This document shows, piece by piece, positions 42,386-51,708 of a DNA stretch of 64,000 nt (its first letter is position 1; the number at the start of each line of letters is the position of its first letter). Below the pieces are notes generated by a model, which had not been told where the DNA came from, made no database searches, and saw only the letters and a program-made list of their open reading frames with translations. Origin of the DNA: Clostridium tyrobutyricum DSM 2637 = ATCC 25755 = JCM 11008. Lineage in GTDB: Bacteria > Bacillota > Clostridia > Clostridiales > Clostridiaceae. The stretch is taken from NCBI RefSeq assembly GCF_000359585.1, contig NZ_APMH01000019.1, positions 1 to 64,000 on the forward strand, written 5' to 3'. Made by a program: the position numbers and the translations under genes.

Positions 42386-42628
42386 CTTTTCCTGTGCTTT
42401 TAAAGATTTTTCAGTTAACTCATTTATTTTATTATGTAATTCCATTCTATTGGAGTCATTCAAATAAATGTTTTCTAACGTTTTAGTTATTTTAGAAGTT
42501 GCATTACATAAATCATTAAGCATATCTTCATTTTTACGCCAATCCGAAGATATTGCTTTTGCTTCATTGATCTTATTTTCTAATTTTTTTATTAAATAAT
42601 CTTCTATATTTATAGATTTATTATTCAT
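42362..42628 (-). CDS. Small helical hypothetical protein (88 residues)
   Basis: The 88-residue product is rich in Lys, Glu, Asn and Leu with heptad-like spacing (LIKKLENKINEAKAISSDWR, LHNKINELTEKSLKAQEKLI) and is probably an alpha-helical coiled coil. No known domain is recognised. Support comes from the ATG at 42628 with a GGGTGATG site upstream. It overlaps the end of the LysE gene on the opposite strand, which is somewhat unusual but possible. Confidence 0.55.
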   Translation of the reverse strand: MNNKSINIEDYLIKKLENKINEAKAISSDWRKNEDMLNDLCNATSKITKTLENIYLNDSNRMELHNKINELTEKSLKAQEKLIRATIH

Positions 42629-42826
42629 TTTATCATCACCCTGATTTATATTTTCTACATAATAACCTAATTTCCTTCAATTTTAATACTATTTTTTATT
42701 TAATTTTAAAATATATACATATAGTATAAAACTATATTATCTAAAACAACAAATGTCTTTACTAAATAGAAGTTTTTAAGTTATAATAAATATATTAAAC
42801 TTTTTATGGAGAAGAGGTTCTATACA

Positions 42827-43165
42827 ATGCATAATGCAAATCTACCATATGAAAAACATTCTATGAAAATAACTCAAGATGATTTGAAGAAAATTCTTGA
42901 AAGTGAAAATTCTCCTATTTTTATTGATCTCAGAACTCCTACAGAATTTTCCCAAGGTCATATTATGAAAAGCAAAAATATACCTATTGAAGTTTTTAAG
43001 GAAGTTATAATTAAAATGAATTTAGATTTAAAATCACCAATTATACTATATTGTCGTACTGGTAGAAAATCAGGTATAGCTGCGAATATATTATATGAGC
43101 TTGGTTTTAAAAAGATCTATAATTTTGGTGGTATAAATAACTGGAATTATGCTTTAGAAAAATGA
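42827..43165 (+). CDS. Rhodanese-domain sulfurtransferase
   Basis: This single-domain rhodanese has 112 residues. It carries FIDLRTPTEFSQGHI in the first half and the active-site loop YCRTGRKSG with the catalytic Cys. The loop of six residues after Cys fits sulfur transfer rather than phosphatase activity. The ATG at 42827 lies after GGAGAAGAGG; an in-frame ATG at 42806 precedes that site. It is next to, and convergent with, the molybdenum hydroxylase cluster, whose enzymes may need a terminal sulfur on the cofactor, but no direct link is visible. Confidence 0.88.
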   Translation: MHNANLPYEKHSMKITQDDLKKILESENSPIFIDLRTPTEFSQGHIMKSKNIPIEVFKEVIIKMNLDLKSPIILYCRTGRKSGIAANILYELGFKKIYNFGGINNWNYALEK

Positions 43166-43166
43166 A

Positions 43167-45041
43167 TTATATCTTTATGTTATATTTTTTTATCTTATTA
43201 TATAAAGTATTTCTCCTTATTCCAAGTGCTTTTGCAGAATGTGTAATATTATTATTAAATATTTTAAGTGTTTTAACAATATGTTCCTTTTCTACGTACT
43301 CGAGACTTAAATATTTTTTCTTAATATTTAATATATTATTATTTTCATCTATTTTTTGTTTTCCAAAATATTCCAATGGTATTGAATTCGTATTTACTAA
43401 CAAATTAACTAAATTTTCCAGTTCTCTTACATTGCCCGGCCACTTATAATTCATCATTTTTTTCAAATATTTTTCAGGTATTTCTATATTCTTTTTGTCT
43501 GATTTTTTACTTATCTTATTGATAAAGTATTTTATAATAGGAAGTATATCGGATTTTCTTTCTCTCAATGGCGGTAAATAAATAGGAAGTACATTTAGTC
43601 TATAGTAGAGATCCTTTCTAAATCTACCCAATTCCACTTCTATTTTTAGATCTCTATTAGTAACTGCAATAATTCTTACATCTACAGACATAGGTTTTGA
43701 GCCGCCTATTCTGGTTATAATTCCTTCCTGTACAACTCTTAGTAGTTTTGTTTGCATATCAAGAGGCATTTCTCCTATTTCATCCAGCATTATAGTTCCT
43801 CCATTGGCTAATTCGAATTTTCCAGGATTACCTCCTTTTTTTGCCCCTGTAAACGATCCATCTTCATATCCAAAAAGTTCTGATTCTATAAGTTGTTTTG
43901 GAATAGCACCACAATTTAGTGCTACAAAAGGGCCATCTACTCTATTACTATAGTTATGAATTGATTGTGCAAACAGTTCCTTTCCTGTTCCACTCTCTCC
44001 CATTATAAGTATAGTAGACTTACTATTTGCAATCTTTTTTGCGTACTCAACTACTTTTATAAAGTTTGCATCCTGTCCAACTATTTTATCAAAAGTATAG
44101 TATGCTTGTCCGCTTTTATTTTTATTTATAGTTTTTATCTTTTGAAACACATATATTATTTCAATAGTATTTTGTTTGGAGTTGTATATCGGATTGGCAG
44201 TTAGCTGAAATTGCAATTTATTACCTGAGGTTATTATATTTACCTTCCAAGAAAAGTTTTTACCTGAATATATATCATTTTTTATTTTATCCCAGTCTTT
44301 TAAAAGATATTTCATTTCTGATACTTCTAAATTCACATTATTATTTTCAAACATTTCTGAAGCTTTTTTATTATAAATACCTATTTTTCCATCTATATCG
44401 GAGGTAATTATAGCCAATGGGATTGAATTAAATACTGTTTTTTTATACTTGTTATCTGTGTCATGTTTTATACAATATGACTTTCTCTTTAATTTCTCAG
44501 ATATAACATCAGAAGCTGAAATAACCATTCCAAAAGTATGAGAATTTACATTTTCATTATATCCTGTAAAATTTAGAATACCTATAATTTTATTTGTATT
44601 GTCCTTTATGGGAGAAGCATAACATGTCCATTTGTAATACTTATTTATAAAATGTTCCTTTCCACATATACAAGCCGGCTCATTGGTATTGATAACTGAA
44701 CTTATTGCATTAGTTCCAATACTTTCTTCATTCATAAAAGCACCTGGTATCATTTTTATAGAAAAAGCTTGAGATAATATTTCTTTATCACCTATAGCAT
44801 TTAATATACAGCCTTCCATATCTGTAAGCAATATAAAAAAGTTAAATTCTTGTACAAAACTCATGAGCTTTTCCATATATGGTACGGCACATAATATTAA
44901 ATTTCTGTTGGAATTAATCCTATTCTGCAACTCCATATCACTAATAATTTTTTTGCTATAGATTTGTTCTGGTTTAATGCCAAACTTTTTACACCTTTCA
45001 TGAGAAGTCTCTATATATGATTTATAACCAGCCTTTATCAT
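43167..45041 (-). CDS. Sigma-54-dependent activator (AcoR-like: GAF, PAS, AAA+, Fis HTH)
   Basis: This 624-residue activator works with RNA polymerase carrying sigma-54. Residues 60-195 resemble a GAF sensor (FILLTDMEGCILNAIGDKEI, EESIGTNAIS, ACICGKEHF), residues 205-305 a PAS domain, and residues 320-560 the AAA+ ATPase. Walker A is GESGTGKE, Walker B GGTIMLDEIGEM, and the sigma-contact loop is GSFTGA (GAFTGA is usual). The Fis-type helix-turn-helix at the end is ITHSAKALGIRRNTLYNKIK. It is the last gene of the molybdenum cluster, 50 bases after the histidine phosphatase. Two matching dyads and a sigma-54 promoter at 58.2 kb are its probable target. Confidence 0.93.
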   Translation of the reverse strand: MIKAGYKSYIETSHERCKKFGIKPEQIYSKKIISDMELQNRINSNRNLILCAVPYMEKLMSFVQEFNFFILLTDMEGCILNAIGDKEILSQAFSIKMIPGAFMNEESIGTNAISSVINTNEPACICGKEHFINKYYKWTCYASPIKDNTNKIIGILNFTGYNENVNSHTFGMVISASDVISEKLKRKSYCIKHDTDNKYKKTVFNSIPLAIITSDIDGKIGIYNKKASEMFENNNVNLEVSEMKYLLKDWDKIKNDIYSGKNFSWKVNIITSGNKLQFQLTANPIYNSKQNTIEIIYVFQKIKTINKNKSGQAYYTFDKIVGQDANFIKVVEYAKKIANSKSTILIMGESGTGKELFAQSIHNYSNRVDGPFVALNCGAIPKQLIESELFGYEDGSFTGAKKGGNPGKFELANGGTIMLDEIGEMPLDMQTKLLRVVQEGIITRIGGSKPMSVDVRIIAVTNRDLKIEVELGRFRKDLYYRLNVLPIYLPPLRERKSDILPIIKYFINKISKKSDKKNIEIPEKYLKKMMNYKWPGNVRELENLVNLLVNTNSIPLEYFGKQKIDENNNILNIKKKYLSLEYVEKEHIVKTLKIFNNNITHSAKALGIRRNTLYNKIKKYNIKI

Positions 45042-45091
45042 AATAACCCCTTCTTTTCAACTATTAATTTAAGGCATACAATTTTTTATAG

Positions 45092-45709
45092 TTATTTTTC
45101 ACAAAGTATCATGTTCAAATTAAACTCCTTTTTTAACCAAAAACCATTTTTATCATTCCATACCAATTCATTTATACATCCATAATTTTGCCTTATTCTA
45201 AAAATATCACTTAATGAAATTCCCAAAATATTTCCGATTATAACCCTATTTACTCCTAAATGAGCAATTATAAGTACATTTCCTGTTGTTTGTTTTATAA
45301 TATTTTCAACCGCTGGAACCACTCTAGTTTGCAACTGTTTAAAACTTTCTCCGCCTTTAGGAACAAAAGTATCTATATTTTCTCCTCTTTTTTTAAACTC
45401 CTCAGTGAAAAATTTTTTTATATATTTAAAAGACTTACCTTCCCACTTTCCCAAATTTATTTCCATAAGTTCTTTTATTTTAACTCTTGGTACATTTCTA
45501 TTTCCTATAATTATATCCGATGTCTGGATACATCTTTTCATAGGACTTAAATAAACTTTTTCTATATAAATACTAGAAAAAAATTTTTTTAGATTCATAC
45601 TTTGTGCTATTCCTTCCATACAAAGAGGTAAGTCTGTAATTCCTATATACCTTTTTTCTCTATCCATTTTAATTTTACCGTGTCTGATCAAATAAATTTT
45701 TCTACTCAT
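45092..45709 (-). CDS. Histidine phosphatase family protein of the molybdenum cluster
   Basis: This 205-residue protein has the RHG motif (KIYLIRHGKIKM), the second Arg-rich stretch YLSPMKRCIQTSDIII, EINLGKWEGKSFKYI and the second catalytic His in VLIIAHLGVNRVIIG. It resembles alpha-ribazole phosphatase (CobC) and relatives, but a cobalamin role is unlikely in this setting. ATG 45709 lies inside the stop region of the preceding gene (8-base overlap). This coupling argues for a role in cofactor maturation or nucleotide clean-up, but its substrate is unknown. Confidence 0.85.
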   Translation of the reverse strand: MSRKIYLIRHGKIKMDREKRYIGITDLPLCMEGIAQSMNLKKFFSSIYIEKVYLSPMKRCIQTSDIIIGNRNVPRVKIKELMEINLGKWEGKSFKYIKKFFTEEFKKRGENIDTFVPKGGESFKQLQTRVVPAVENIIKQTTGNVLIIAHLGVNRVIIGNILGISLSDIFRIRQNYGCINELVWNDKNGFWLKKEFNLNMILCEK

Positions 45710-46808
45710 ACTTGAATACCCTGCCAATTGCACACTTTAATTTTTCCATTATATCTTCAGCTGCATCAAATCTAAGATTTATTTTGTATAAAGCTTCTTG
45801 ATTATCTCTATATTTATTTAGACAATACTCACGTCTCGCTTTTAAATTAATAATTTTATCTTTCTTTACAAGTTTGTCGGATAAATAAAGTATTTCACTT
45901 TCTTTAATATTTTCTTGGCTTGAAACTTTTATATTCATATGATGAGATATTATATTGCCTAATTTGGGATAGCCTAATTTTTTTAATAGTTTGCCTCCTG
46001 CTTCTGCATGATTTTTACAATTCCTAGATACATCATGAAGGAGTCCCGCTGTTTTCAAAATATTCTTGTCAAAATTGTATCCTGCATCATTTAGTGACTC
46101 ACAAATATCCATTGCTACTTGTGAGACCTTGACGCTATGCTCTATTACATCTAAAGGTACATTATATAATTTTAAAATGCATAAACATTCTTCTATATTT
46201 GGAATCTGCGAATTAAAATAATCTACTAATTTACAATACTCGTCTTTAGTATCCATATCCATTAAAATGCTATTATCACACACTGCAACCATTGTAGAAT
46301 CCTTCTCGAATTTAGCAAGCAATTTCTTCAATCCTCCACCTCCACTCCACTTCTTTATTATATTTTTATATTTACAATCTATTAGGGGAGGATGTCCTTT
46401 TTTTTCATTAAAAACAGGATATATAATTCCCGCATTTCCTTTTAAGTATTCGTTTTCTAATGAATTGATAGTATTTGTTTTAACAAGTGGTATGTCTACA
46501 GGAATCATAAAAAAGCCATCCACAGTATCATCTAAATCTCCCAGTGCTGTTACTATAGATGAGTACATACCCTTTGGGTAATCCCTGTTTTCCACACATT
46601 TAATCTTGCTATTTTTTAACAATTCCAATATTTCATTTCCTCGGTGTCCCACCACCACAACAATATTGTTGATACCTGAAGATGTAAAGGTATTTATAAG
46701 CAGCTCCACTGCAGTATATTTTCCAAATTTCAAAAGAGGTTTAAAGTCCCCCATTCTAGAAGAATAGCCAGCTGAAATAATTATTGCTCCAAAGTTATTC
46801 CTTTTCAT
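45702..46808 (-). CDS. MocA-like nucleotidyltransferase fused to an HD phosphohydrolase domain
   Basis: This 368-residue fusion has an N-terminal MobA/MocA-type domain (residues 5-200: AIIISAGYSSRMGDFKPLL, VVVVGHRGNEI, FFMIPVDIPLV, GHPPLI) that can add CMP or GMP to molybdopterin. The C-terminal HD domain (220-350) has metal ligands in HSVKVSQVAMDI, LLHDVSRNCKNHAEAGG and ISHHMN. MocA makes the cytosine dinucleotide form used by aldehyde oxidoreductases. The layout resembles the 'DVU_1551 family' NTP transferases next to aldehyde oxidoreductase in Desulfovibrio (recollection of family naming). It overlaps xdhC by 14 bases. Confidence 0.88.
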   Translation of the reverse strand: MKRNNFGAIIISAGYSSRMGDFKPLLKFGKYTAVELLINTFTSSGINNIVVVVGHRGNEILELLKNSKIKCVENRDYPKGMYSSIVTALGDLDDTVDGFFMIPVDIPLVKTNTINSLENEYLKGNAGIIYPVFNEKKGHPPLIDCKYKNIIKKWSGGGGLKKLLAKFEKDSTMVAVCDNSILMDMDTKDEYCKLVDYFNSQIPNIEECLCILKLYNVPLDVIEHSVKVSQVAMDICESLNDAGYNFDKNILKTAGLLHDVSRNCKNHAEAGGKLLKKLGYPKLGNIISHHMNIKVSSQENIKESEILYLSDKLVKKDKIINLKARREYCLNKYRDNQEALYKINLRFDAAEDIMEKLKCAIGRVFKYE

Positions 46809-47853
46809 TTGTAATTGATCTCCTAACCTTTATCAATTCAGCTGCAATACTTATTGCTATCTCTTCAGGAGTCTGGGCATCTATTTCAAGTCCTATTGGG
46901 CAGTGTACTCTTTGTATATCTTCAATGATATATTCTTTCTTTAAAAGAGTATTGTATACAAAATTTCTCTTGGTCTTACTACCTATCATTCCTATATATC
47001 TAGCATCAGTTTTTAGAACTTGCTCCAGAACCTCTTTATCACAAGCATGCCCTCTTGTAACTATTATAACATAACTTCTATTGTCAATTTTAACAGTGTC
47101 AAGAAGATTTTCAAAAGACTCAAGTACTACAATCTCATCTGCAATTTTGAACTTTTCTCTATTGGCAAACTCTTCCCTATCATCTAAAACAATGGTTCTG
47201 AAATCAAGCATTTTAGTTAAAGTTGCAATTTTTTGGGATATATGGCCGGCACCCATTATAAATACTTTTTCATAATTGAATACAGGTTCTATTAAATAAT
47301 TACTCTCACTGTCAGTCATATATTTAAATTTAACATTTTTAAAATCTTCCCTTATATTTCTAAATACATGTTGAACCTTGTCATTTTCCTTACCATAAAA
47401 TCCTGTTTCCGTACATATCCATTTATCTACTCCATTTATATATTTTGTATTTGGTCTTATTTCAGTTACCAGCACAAAGTCAGTGCCCTTTTTCTTTAAT
47501 GACATTGCTTTCTTATATGTTTCAATCATGAAAGTATCACTACAGTCTATATACTCAAGAAGCAATTTTACACTTCCACCACAAACTGAGCCAAGTGCAG
47601 CAGCTCCTTCATTTGAAAAAGAAAAATCTTTAACTATGAATTCCTTGTTTTCAAAAACCTTTGAAGATAATTTTATGGAAACAGCCTCAAATATTCCACC
47701 TCCTATAGTGCCTTCAATAGAAAAATCCCTCTTTATAATCATCTTTGTACCCTGTTCTCTAGGAGCAGAGCCAGACTTTTCCAAGATAGTAGCCAACACA
47801 AAATCCTCTTGTTCATATATTAAATCCTCTATGATTTTATATATATCCTTCAT
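46795..47853 (-). CDS. XdhC/CoxI-family molybdenum hydroxylase maturation protein
   Basis: XdhC proteins bind molybdenum cofactor, promote its sulfuration and hand it to xanthine dehydrogenase-type enzymes. This 352-residue protein has the XdhC_CoxI domain (FVLATILEKSGSAPREQGTK, GTIGGGIFEA) and the Rossmann XdhC_C domain (VFIMGAGHISQKIATLTKML, FRTIVLDDREEFAN, IVTRGHACDKEVL, IGMIGSKTKR, HCPIGLEIDAQTPEEIAISI). It overlaps the AMP-ligase stop by 4 bases. It probably serves the oxidoreductase at 54-57 kb, and perhaps the second one at 13 kb. Confidence 0.93.
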   Translation of the reverse strand: MKDIYKIIEDLIYEQEDFVLATILEKSGSAPREQGTKMIIKRDFSIEGTIGGGIFEAVSIKLSSKVFENKEFIVKDFSFSNEGAAALGSVCGGSVKLLLEYIDCSDTFMIETYKKAMSLKKKGTDFVLVTEIRPNTKYINGVDKWICTETGFYGKENDKVQHVFRNIREDFKNVKFKYMTDSESNYLIEPVFNYEKVFIMGAGHISQKIATLTKMLDFRTIVLDDREEFANREKFKIADEIVVLESFENLLDTVKIDNRSYVIIVTRGHACDKEVLEQVLKTDARYIGMIGSKTKRNFVYNTLLKKEYIIEDIQRVHCPIGLEIDAQTPEEIAISIAAELIKVRRSITNEKE

Positions 47854-49169
47854 AAATAAACCTTCTTTCTATTATCATATATTTTTCTCTTTAACATGCT
47901 ATTTTTTATTTGTTTATCTTCTGTTGAATTTATAATTTTAAATTCTATTATATTATTCAATAACTCATCTTCTATGAAAGTTATATTTTTAATCCCTTTC
48001 AGTATTTCTAGTGACAACTTGTTAAAATCACACTGATTAAATAATGTCAAATACACATATATTTTATTGTAATCTTCAATATGCAAACTATAATTCATAA
48101 CTTGTGGAAAAGATAAAATGATTTCATCTAATTGACTCATATAAATATATTTATGTGAACTTATTTCAAATCTATTGTCAATTCTACCAAGTACCTTGTT
48201 CATGGTTTTTAAAAAGCTTCCACATTTACAACAATTTTTACTAAAAGAAGCTATATCTCCAGTTTTATATCTTATAAGTGGCATTCCCTCACTTTTAAGA
48301 GTTGTAAATACTACTTCTCCCGGTTCACCATATTTTATCTCTCTTCCTGTAGTTGGATCTACAATTTCAAAATAGATATCATTTTCTCTAAGATGATATC
48401 CATTTAAAGTTTCACATTGAACTGCTCCTCCATATCCCATTTCAGTCATGCCATAATGTGTAAATACTTTAGTTTTAAATTTATCTGTCATCTCATTTAC
48501 AAGAGTTTCAGGCACATAATCGGAACTAAGAAGTATTTTATCTATTCTGTCTTTAAATATACTACTTTGACTTCTGCTGAATTGAAGTAACTGTATTGGA
48601 ATTCCAACTATACAATTTATATGCTTGTTTTTTATAATATCAGCCGTATCACTAGTATTCTTCATAATTCCCTGTACATAGCAGTATATATTTATTTTCT
48701 CCAGTGCTCTTTTAAGCAGATACCCGATACTTCCATAAGAATTTCCCGGAAACATCACCAATATCCTGTCACCTTCATCTACCAAGGACTTCATTCCATA
48801 ACTAAAAAAGTCAACTGTCAATTCCAGATCCTTTTCTGTAAAATATATTCTTTTCTCATACCCCGTTGTACCTGAAGTTTTAAGTGTTACAACTCTTTTA
48901 ATATTCTTTTGTGGTACACATAAAAATCTAAAAGGATTTTGAATTATATCTTTAGAATTAGTAAATGGTACATTTTTAAAGTCTTTAAATGAATTTATAT
49001 ATTCCGCTTTAATATCTTTTAGATATTCTCTATAAAATTTGCTGTTTTCTTTTACATAAGCTATTGTCTCCTTTATTTTGTGAAGTTGATATTCTTTCAA
49101 CCTTTTTCTACTTTTATACTGTATTTCAGTTTTATCCATTATAAGTTTTTCAATTGTTGTGCACTTCAT
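47850..49169 (-). CDS. AMP-dependent ligase (phenylacetate-CoA ligase-like)
   Basis: This 439-residue enzyme belongs to the adenylate-forming family near PaaK. It has TLKTSGTTGYEKRIYFTEKD (the P-loop-like motif), HYGMTEMGYGGAVQCE (the adenylate motif) and LIRYKTGDIASF, with a Cys pair in NCCKCGSFLKTM. Such enzymes form an acyl-AMP and usually a CoA thioester. The substrate is unknown; one idea is an aromatic acid or a carrier step in enzyme maturation. Relatives called 'DVU_1553 family AMP-dependent CoA ligase' lie in aldehyde oxidoreductase clusters elsewhere. It overlaps the radical SAM gene by 20 bases; the ATG at 49169 has GAAGGGGAAG upstream. Confidence 0.85.
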   Translation of the reverse strand: MKCTTIEKLIMDKTEIQYKSRKRLKEYQLHKIKETIAYVKENSKFYREYLKDIKAEYINSFKDFKNVPFTNSKDIIQNPFRFLCVPQKNIKRVVTLKTSGTTGYEKRIYFTEKDLELTVDFFSYGMKSLVDEGDRILVMFPGNSYGSIGYLLKRALEKINIYCYVQGIMKNTSDTADIIKNKHINCIVGIPIQLLQFSRSQSSIFKDRIDKILLSSDYVPETLVNEMTDKFKTKVFTHYGMTEMGYGGAVQCETLNGYHLRENDIYFEIVDPTTGREIKYGEPGEVVFTTLKSEGMPLIRYKTGDIASFSKNCCKCGSFLKTMNKVLGRIDNRFEISSHKYIYMSQLDEIILSFPQVMNYSLHIEDYNKIYVYLTLFNQCDFNKLSLEILKGIKNITFIEDELLNNIIEFKIINSTEDKQIKNSMLKRKIYDNRKKVYL

Positions 49170-50526
49170 TTATGCTTCCCCTTCTATACATATAATTTCC
49201 ATTTATATCTGTAATATTGTATAAGCAGAAAGGTATCAATTTTCCCTCTGGATTGACTACATGAATACAACAGTCCTTTACTCTCTCTAAATCTAAATTC
49301 CATATGTCTTGAAAAGCCATAGCAGATATACTAAAAGAATAGTTTTTTATTCTATAAAGTATGCTGTCCCAGGTATTTGGTCTTTTGAAATTCAACTTCT
49401 CTTTTAAATTTATTGGTTTTCTTGCCGACCAATTTCTTGATACAAACCTTTTTGCTTTTACTGCTCCCTTTACTGCTGTTTCAACTGTGCTGCAGCAGCT
49501 ATTTGAATTGGTAACACTTAATATTTCATCTTTATTTATATATATATAGTTTCCATGAAAAGAACAAAGGGCATTTTCACATCCTGGAGGCTTCATACTG
49601 TTTATTTTAATTTTGCCAGAAGTTTGTTTTTCTATATTATCCATAATTTCAGGCAAAGTAATTCTATCTGAATCCTCAGGTATATGAGGAATTCTTCCAA
49701 AATAACTTACAGGCTGGAAATGTACACCTCTAACTGAAGGAAGATTATCAATTGCAAAATCTATTATTTCTCCTATATTGTCTATATTTATTCCTGGAAC
49801 TAAAGTTGGCACAAGAACTACTCCTATTCCATATGTTTTACAATTTTTTATAGCTTGCAATTTGAGTTCAAGAAGTTTTCTTCCTCTCAACTCTTTGTAT
49901 ATAGAATCTTTAGTTCCGTCAAATTGTAAAAAAACAGAATCAAGTCCTGCCTCACCTAATCTTTTAGTAAAATCCTCTTCCAAAGCAATGCGTATTCCAT
50001 TAGTATTTAACTGTATAAATTCAAATCCAATATTTCTTCCTAAAAGTACTATTTGTGGAAGATCATCTCGAAGTGTTGGTTCACCGCCTGACAGCTGTAC
50101 ATTACACCTTCCAGAGGATTTCATCAAGGACTCATATAGGAATTTTATCTTTTCCATAGAAGGATCTTCTCCTTTATTCAAACAAGAACTTGCAAAACAA
50201 AATCTGCATTTCAAATTACATTTCTGAGTAACTTCTATAAGGCCAGTACATGTGTTCTGTCTATGTGAACTGCACAATCCACAATCATAAGGACACCCTT
50301 TGTTCACAGTAGTATTCGGATAATTTATATATGCTCTCTTCTTATTTCTAACCCAACTATTTAAAGGTATACTTTCATCCCATATAATAGTGGTGAATTT
50401 TCCATGTTCATGGCAGTACTTCTCCATATATACTTTATTATGTTTCAGTATTTTCTTTGCAGATATTTTTTTCAAACAGCAGGGACATATACTTTCAGTT
50501 TCTGATATCAAATTTGAATTTGTCAT
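49150..50526 (-). CDS. Radical SAM protein of the molybdenum cluster (TrsS-like)
   Basis: This 458-residue protein has a zinc-type ICPCCLKKI at the start, two more Cys motifs (GCPYDCGLC) and then the radical SAM cluster CNLKCRFCFASS (CxxxCxxC). Next come GGEPTLRDDLP, LNTNGIRI and FLQFDGTKDS, which fit the MoaA/PqqE-like barrel, and further Cys residues near the C-terminus (KDCCIHVVNPEG, FCLYNI). It resembles the TrsS-type proteins of aldehyde oxidoreductase clusters, sometimes selenoproteins; here Cys occupies the places I can see. Its reaction is unknown. It lies 2 bases after the C-GCAxxG-C-C gene. Confidence 0.85.
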   Translation of the reverse strand: MTNSNLISETESICPCCLKKISAKKILKHNKVYMEKYCHEHGKFTTIIWDESIPLNSWVRNKKRAYINYPNTTVNKGCPYDCGLCSSHRQNTCTGLIEVTQKCNLKCRFCFASSCLNKGEDPSMEKIKFLYESLMKSSGRCNVQLSGGEPTLRDDLPQIVLLGRNIGFEFIQLNTNGIRIALEEDFTKRLGEAGLDSVFLQFDGTKDSIYKELRGRKLLELKLQAIKNCKTYGIGVVLVPTLVPGINIDNIGEIIDFAIDNLPSVRGVHFQPVSYFGRIPHIPEDSDRITLPEIMDNIEKQTSGKIKINSMKPPGCENALCSFHGNYIYINKDEILSVTNSNSCCSTVETAVKGAVKAKRFVSRNWSARKPINLKEKLNFKRPNTWDSILYRIKNYSFSISAMAFQDIWNLDLERVKDCCIHVVNPEGKLIPFCLYNITDINGNYMYRRGSINEVHNN

Positions 50527-50528
50527 GA

Positions 50529-50981
50529 TTATTCCCTGTCTCCAAAGTCATATCCATTTTCATATAATATCTGCTGTATCTTTAAATAACATTCTTTTAC
50601 TATGTCCCCGCACTTTACTGGATATGTTGTATTACCTTCATCATCCTTTATAATTTGAACTCCTACTAGATCTATACAATCCGTACTTTCAAATTTTTCC
50701 TCAAACCATTCCATATATTCATCCATCATTACTTTAAAATTTTCTTTACAATATTCCTCCTCACTGCCTTTTCCTCCATACATGCCCAATATTTGTATTC
50801 CGGATATAATACATCCACAAGTCTTTTGTTTAAGATTTATACCACCGCATAATCCATGGGAAGCCTTTACTAAATCTTCATTTTCTCTTTCTTCTTCTTC
50901 TAAAGCCATTATAATCATAATCTGGCTACAACAAAATCCAGATACTGCTAACTTGTATATACGAAACGATATATCATCCAT
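50529..50981 (-). CDS. C-GCAxxG-C-C family redox protein
   Basis: This 150-residue protein belongs to the C_GCAxxG_C_C family, named after conserved Cys residues. The visible positions are GFCCSQIMIIMALEEE (in place of GCAxxG), HGLCGGINLKQKTCGCIISG, DCIDLVG and KCGDIVKECYLKI. The Cys pattern suggests a redox or metal site. Its function is not known; in this cluster it matches the DVU_1555-type member by neighbourhood. The start follows the methyltransferase stop by 1 base. Confidence 0.82.
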   Translation of the reverse strand: MDDISFRIYKLAVSGFCCSQIMIIMALEEEERENEDLVKASHGLCGGINLKQKTCGCIISGIQILGMYGGKGSEEEYCKENFKVMMDEYMEWFEEKFESTDCIDLVGVQIIKDDEGNTTYPVKCGDIVKECYLKIQQILYENGYDFGDRE

Positions 50982-50982
50982 A

Positions 50983-51708
50983 TTATTTATCTCCTCTTTT
51001 AGCTATAATAATAAAATACCCTGGTTTACATCTTCTAAGCACTTCCTCAAATTGACATCCATTCACAGAGCACTCCATGGCCTTGTTCCAAAAGATTGCC
51101 ATGGAACCATAAGTAAATATGGTCCTTACCATAAGTTGTTTCAACATATGGCTGCAATCTTGAAATAGTAATATATTAAAGCCTCTGTGTTCAAGCTTAC
51201 TTTTCAATACTTCTAAATTATGCAATCCCCTCATACAACTGTTAACTGAAAATGAATTCATATCATCTATAAATTCAGGTCTCTTTGCATAAACATCATT
51301 TACGATAAACCATCCTTCTTTTTTTAAAACTCTAAATACTTCCGATATAACTGTATCTAAATCATCCATAAGAGAAAGCGTACACTCTGCCAATACTCCT
51401 TTGAAGCTTTCATCCTTAAAGGGTATATTTTCGCCTCTGCCATGAATTAATTTTATATTTTCATATTTGCTCATACCTGCATTTATTAATTTATCGCAAG
51501 GATCCAGTCCAATAGCTTTTATTCCATATTTTTTATAAATATAGTAAACAGTAGCACCCATTCCACTTCCTAAATCAAGCAGTGAATCCTCTTTGGAGAA
51601 CTTGCAGAACTTTATCCCCTTATCTGTAAGGGAAAAATCTCCAGGTCTTAAAGTTTCTCCCGTAATATTTCTCATATGCTGACTTTCATAAGTATTGAAA
51701 GGTTTCAT
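50983..51708 (-). CDS. SAM-dependent methyltransferase of the molybdenum cluster
   Basis: This 241-residue class I methyltransferase shows motif I LLDLGSGMGATVYYI, the acidic loop IGLDPCDKLI, and the later GVLAECTLSLM and FRVLKKEGWFIVNDVYA. The last residues (RCKPGYFIIIAKR) are usual for the group. The acceptor molecule is unknown. It is one base from its neighbours on each side, which ties it firmly to the cluster; it corresponds in order to the 'DVU_1556 family methyltransferase' of Desulfovibrio-type clusters. Confidence 0.87.
   Translation of the reverse strand: MKPFNTYESQHMRNITGETLRPGDFSLTDKGIKFCKFSKEDSLLDLGSGMGATVYYIYKKYGIKAIGLDPCDKLINAGMSKYENIKLIHGRGENIPFKDESFKGVLAECTLSLMDDLDTVISEVFRVLKKEGWFIVNDVYAKRPEFIDDMNSFSVNSCMRGLHNLEVLKSKLEHRGFNILLFQDCSHMLKQLMVRTIFTYGSMAIFWNKAMECSVNGCQFEEVLRRCKPGYFIIIAKRGDK

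Noticed and set aside
42827-43165. Rhodanese as a member of the molybdenum cluster
   Set aside because: It is on the opposite strand and convergent; a functional link is possible for sulfur delivery but has no support in the sequence.
49150-50526. Selenocysteine in the radical SAM protein or its neighbours
   Set aside because: No in-frame TGA was found within these genes; the relevant places carry Cys.
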